A stretch of 33,672 nt of DNA from JAQVEM01 sp964601205 (lineage in GTDB: Bacteria; Actinomycetota; Humimicrobiia; Humimicrobiales; Humimicrobiaceae), in contig CAZRML010000028.1 of the NCBI GenBank assembly GCA_964601205.1, positions 1-33,672 of the forward strand, given 5' to 3'. Within the stretch, counting starts at the first letter, position 1; each line of letters opens with the position of its first letter. Under the pieces are notes generated by a model. It saw only the letters and a list, made by a program, of their open reading frames with translations. It ran no database searches and was not told the DNA's origin. Below, one piece after another: positions 32,325 to 33,672 of the stretch. The position numbers and the translations under genes are program-made.

Positions 32325-33672
32325 TCAGGTCTGTATAACTTTCTTAGTGTATAAACTAGCATTATCTATTAAAAATCTTAATATTTTTTCGATCTTTACA
32401 GCCTCACCAGTTTGTTTGAACCTTATACAATTATTTTCACTTGATTTGATATCATCACTGGATATTGGGTTATTTTTAATATATTTTTTTATAATCTTTA
32501 CAGAACCATAAAAATTTCCAACAGCTAACCTTCGCATTATACCTCTTATATCAAGACCAAATTCCATCATACATGTTGGTTTTTCACAGAAAAGACATTC
32601 TGATGCTAATAGGATGATTTTTCTTTCATCCGCTGTATTACTTATATGCAATTTATTAATAGTAACAGGCTTATCTATAAGATTTACGTAATTCTTACTG
32701 CTTTTTCTATTTAGAAACTCCTTTTTTCCATATTTTCTAAGCACTGCATTAGCAGCACTTATACCCGATACAGTAACAGCAGGTGAACCGGTACCCATTG
32801 TACAGGACTCGCCACAGCAAAAAAGAGAATCCCAGTCACTCTTTACATGAAGACGGTTAAACATATGTTGTCCAATAGATTGCTTCGGCCCAGCAACACA
32901 CCCCCAATTTTTCATTGTATATTTTTCAAGAGTTGTAGGAGATGATATTTCTAAATGCTTTAATCCTTTTTTAAAGCCAGGAAAATTCTTTTCAAGTATA
33001 CTTATCATTCTTTCCGCTTCAACCTGCTTTTGCTTAAGATATTTTTTAGTTCTGTATTTTCCATCTAAATCACTATCCGGCCATGATTTAAAAGAAGGTC
33101 CTATTGCTACCACAACATGTTTGTCTCCAGTACACAGGGTCTTATCATCAATACTTAATATATAAACTGTGATTTCAGACTCATCTATAACATCTGGATT
33201 TCCTATAAACATCTCAATTGGAGTTGCATCGGGAGGTATGACCCTGGCATCTACAAGAGCATATAGAACCATACTTGAATATGTTGGAGACATTTTTCTT
33301 GCCCATTCTCTCCTTTCAGATGAAGAATGTTCTTTGTGTATCAGTCTACCATAGAGATTCCAGACAGTGCCTGAATATATAATATTATCCCCATATAGAA
33401 TTTCTCCATTTTCAAGTAATACCCCTTTTGCTCTACCGTTTTCGATAATTATCTCTTTTACTTCTTTCTCATAAAACATTTCTCCATTGTTCTCTTCTAT
33501 AACTTTTTCAAGTTTTCCAGGTAAAAACAGAGTGGAACCTGCTGTGTAAAAACTACCTCCGACATGATTATCAATAAACATCACTGCAGATAATATTGCC
33601 GGTGTTTCATCTACAGTGGTATAGCAATATGTGGAAGTTAATTTATCAAAGAATTTAAATATCTCAGGATCA
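32325..33672 (-). CDS. CrtI-family FAD oxidoreductase with a C-terminal Fe-S-like module, 5' end outside the window
   Basis: The frame is open to the window edge (DPEIFKFFDKLTSTYCYTTV precedes the internal Met at 33584), so the FAD-binding N-terminus lies beyond base 33672. The visible part has the CrtI/CrtISO-type substrate domain (GGSFYTAGSTLFLPGKLEKV) and flavin tail (LFCCGESCTMGTGSPAVTVS). A further extension of about 130 residues contains CLFCEKPTC and DIRGIMRRLAVGNF. That extension resembles the N-terminal Fe-S domain of GltD/DPYD oxidoreductases, but the expected fourth cysteine (CP motif) is replaced by EFG. It may be a degenerate redox or docking domain. Confidence 0.9.
   Translation of the reverse strand, partial: DPEIFKFFDKLTSTYCYTTVDETPAILSAVMFIDNHVGGSFYTAGSTLFLPGKLEKVIEENNGEMFYEKEVKEIIIENGRAKGVLLENGEILYGDNIIYSGTVWNLYGRLIHKEHSSSERREWARKMSPTYSSMVLYALVDARVIPPDATPIEMFIGNPDVIDESEITVYILSIDDKTLCTGDKHVVVAIGPSFKSWPDSDLDGKYRTKKYLKQKQVEAERMISILEKNFPGFKKGLKHLEISSPTTLEKYTMKNWGCVAGPKQSIGQHMFNRLHVKSDWDSLFCCGESCTMGTGSPAVTVSGISAANAVLRKYGKKEFLNRKSSKNYVNLIDKPVTINKLHISNTADERKIILLASECLFCEKPTCMMEFGLDIRGIMRRLAVGNFYGSVKIIKKYIKNNPISSDDIKSSENNCIRFKQTGEAVKIEKILRFLIDNASLYTKKVIQT

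Noticed and set aside
1..33672. CRISPR array, replication origin or insertion sequence
   Set aside because: No regularly spaced repeats, no DnaA-box cluster and no transposase gene are visible; the only mobile trace is the integrase/tRNA remnant near 1480-2155.

Overview
This is a bacterial window of mostly low GC (about 35-40% by eye) with typical bacterial gene starts, genomically encoded tRNA CCA ends and short operons. A heliorhodopsin, a C30-type carotenoid glycosyltransferase/acyltransferase pair and an AcuC/Pat/AcsA acetylation set suggest a monoderm lineage (heliorhodopsins are largely reported from monoderms). No rRNA or phylogenetic marker is present, so I do not name a phylum.

Layout. 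(1) 1-2160 is a mosaic: a biotin-ligase fragment, a truncated and frameshifted BMP-type solute-binding protein gene, an intact GC-richer RuBisCO-like protein gene, an integrase N-terminus fused to an unrelated tail, integrase arm-type repeats and a tRNA-Lys 3' fragment. It looks like a decayed or rearranged mobile element, or an assembly chimera at the contig edge. (2) 2414-6567 holds ordinary genes: an FMN split-barrel protein, a ketopantoate reductase-like protein with a clear promoter/operator, an ABC exporter and a DUF4332 protein. (3) 6719-10661 is the light cluster: a class II photolyase divergent from a heliorhodopsin, which is followed closely by a CrtQ-like glycosyltransferase and a CrtO-like acyltransferase. 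The acyltransferase has no ATG/GTG/TTG start and is easily missed. (4) 10759-18294 holds a methyltransferase, transporters, gene remnants (transglutaminase, Imm-5-like), two odd tRNA-Val genes, an AhpD-like protein and TspO with a small membrane partner. (5) 18527-27485 is a minus-strand run: a beta-CASP nuclease, an OFA transporter, AcsA, an ADP-forming acyl-CoA synthetase/GNAT fusion and an AcuC-like deacetylase. This is an acetate-activation pathway together with its reversible lysine-acetylation control. (6) 27757-33672 holds a second copy of the 11.5 kb MFS transporter, a DUF4126 protein, a metallopeptidase remnant and two convergent CrtI-family oxidoreductases. The second oxidoreductase carries a degenerate GltD/DPYD-type Fe-S module and runs off the window.

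The most coherent system is photobiological: photolyase, heliorhodopsin, carotenoid tailoring enzymes and CrtI-like oxidoreductases, with TspO nearby. The photolyase/heliorhodopsin intergenic region carries tandem 13-bp repeats that could be a shared light- or stress-responsive operator.
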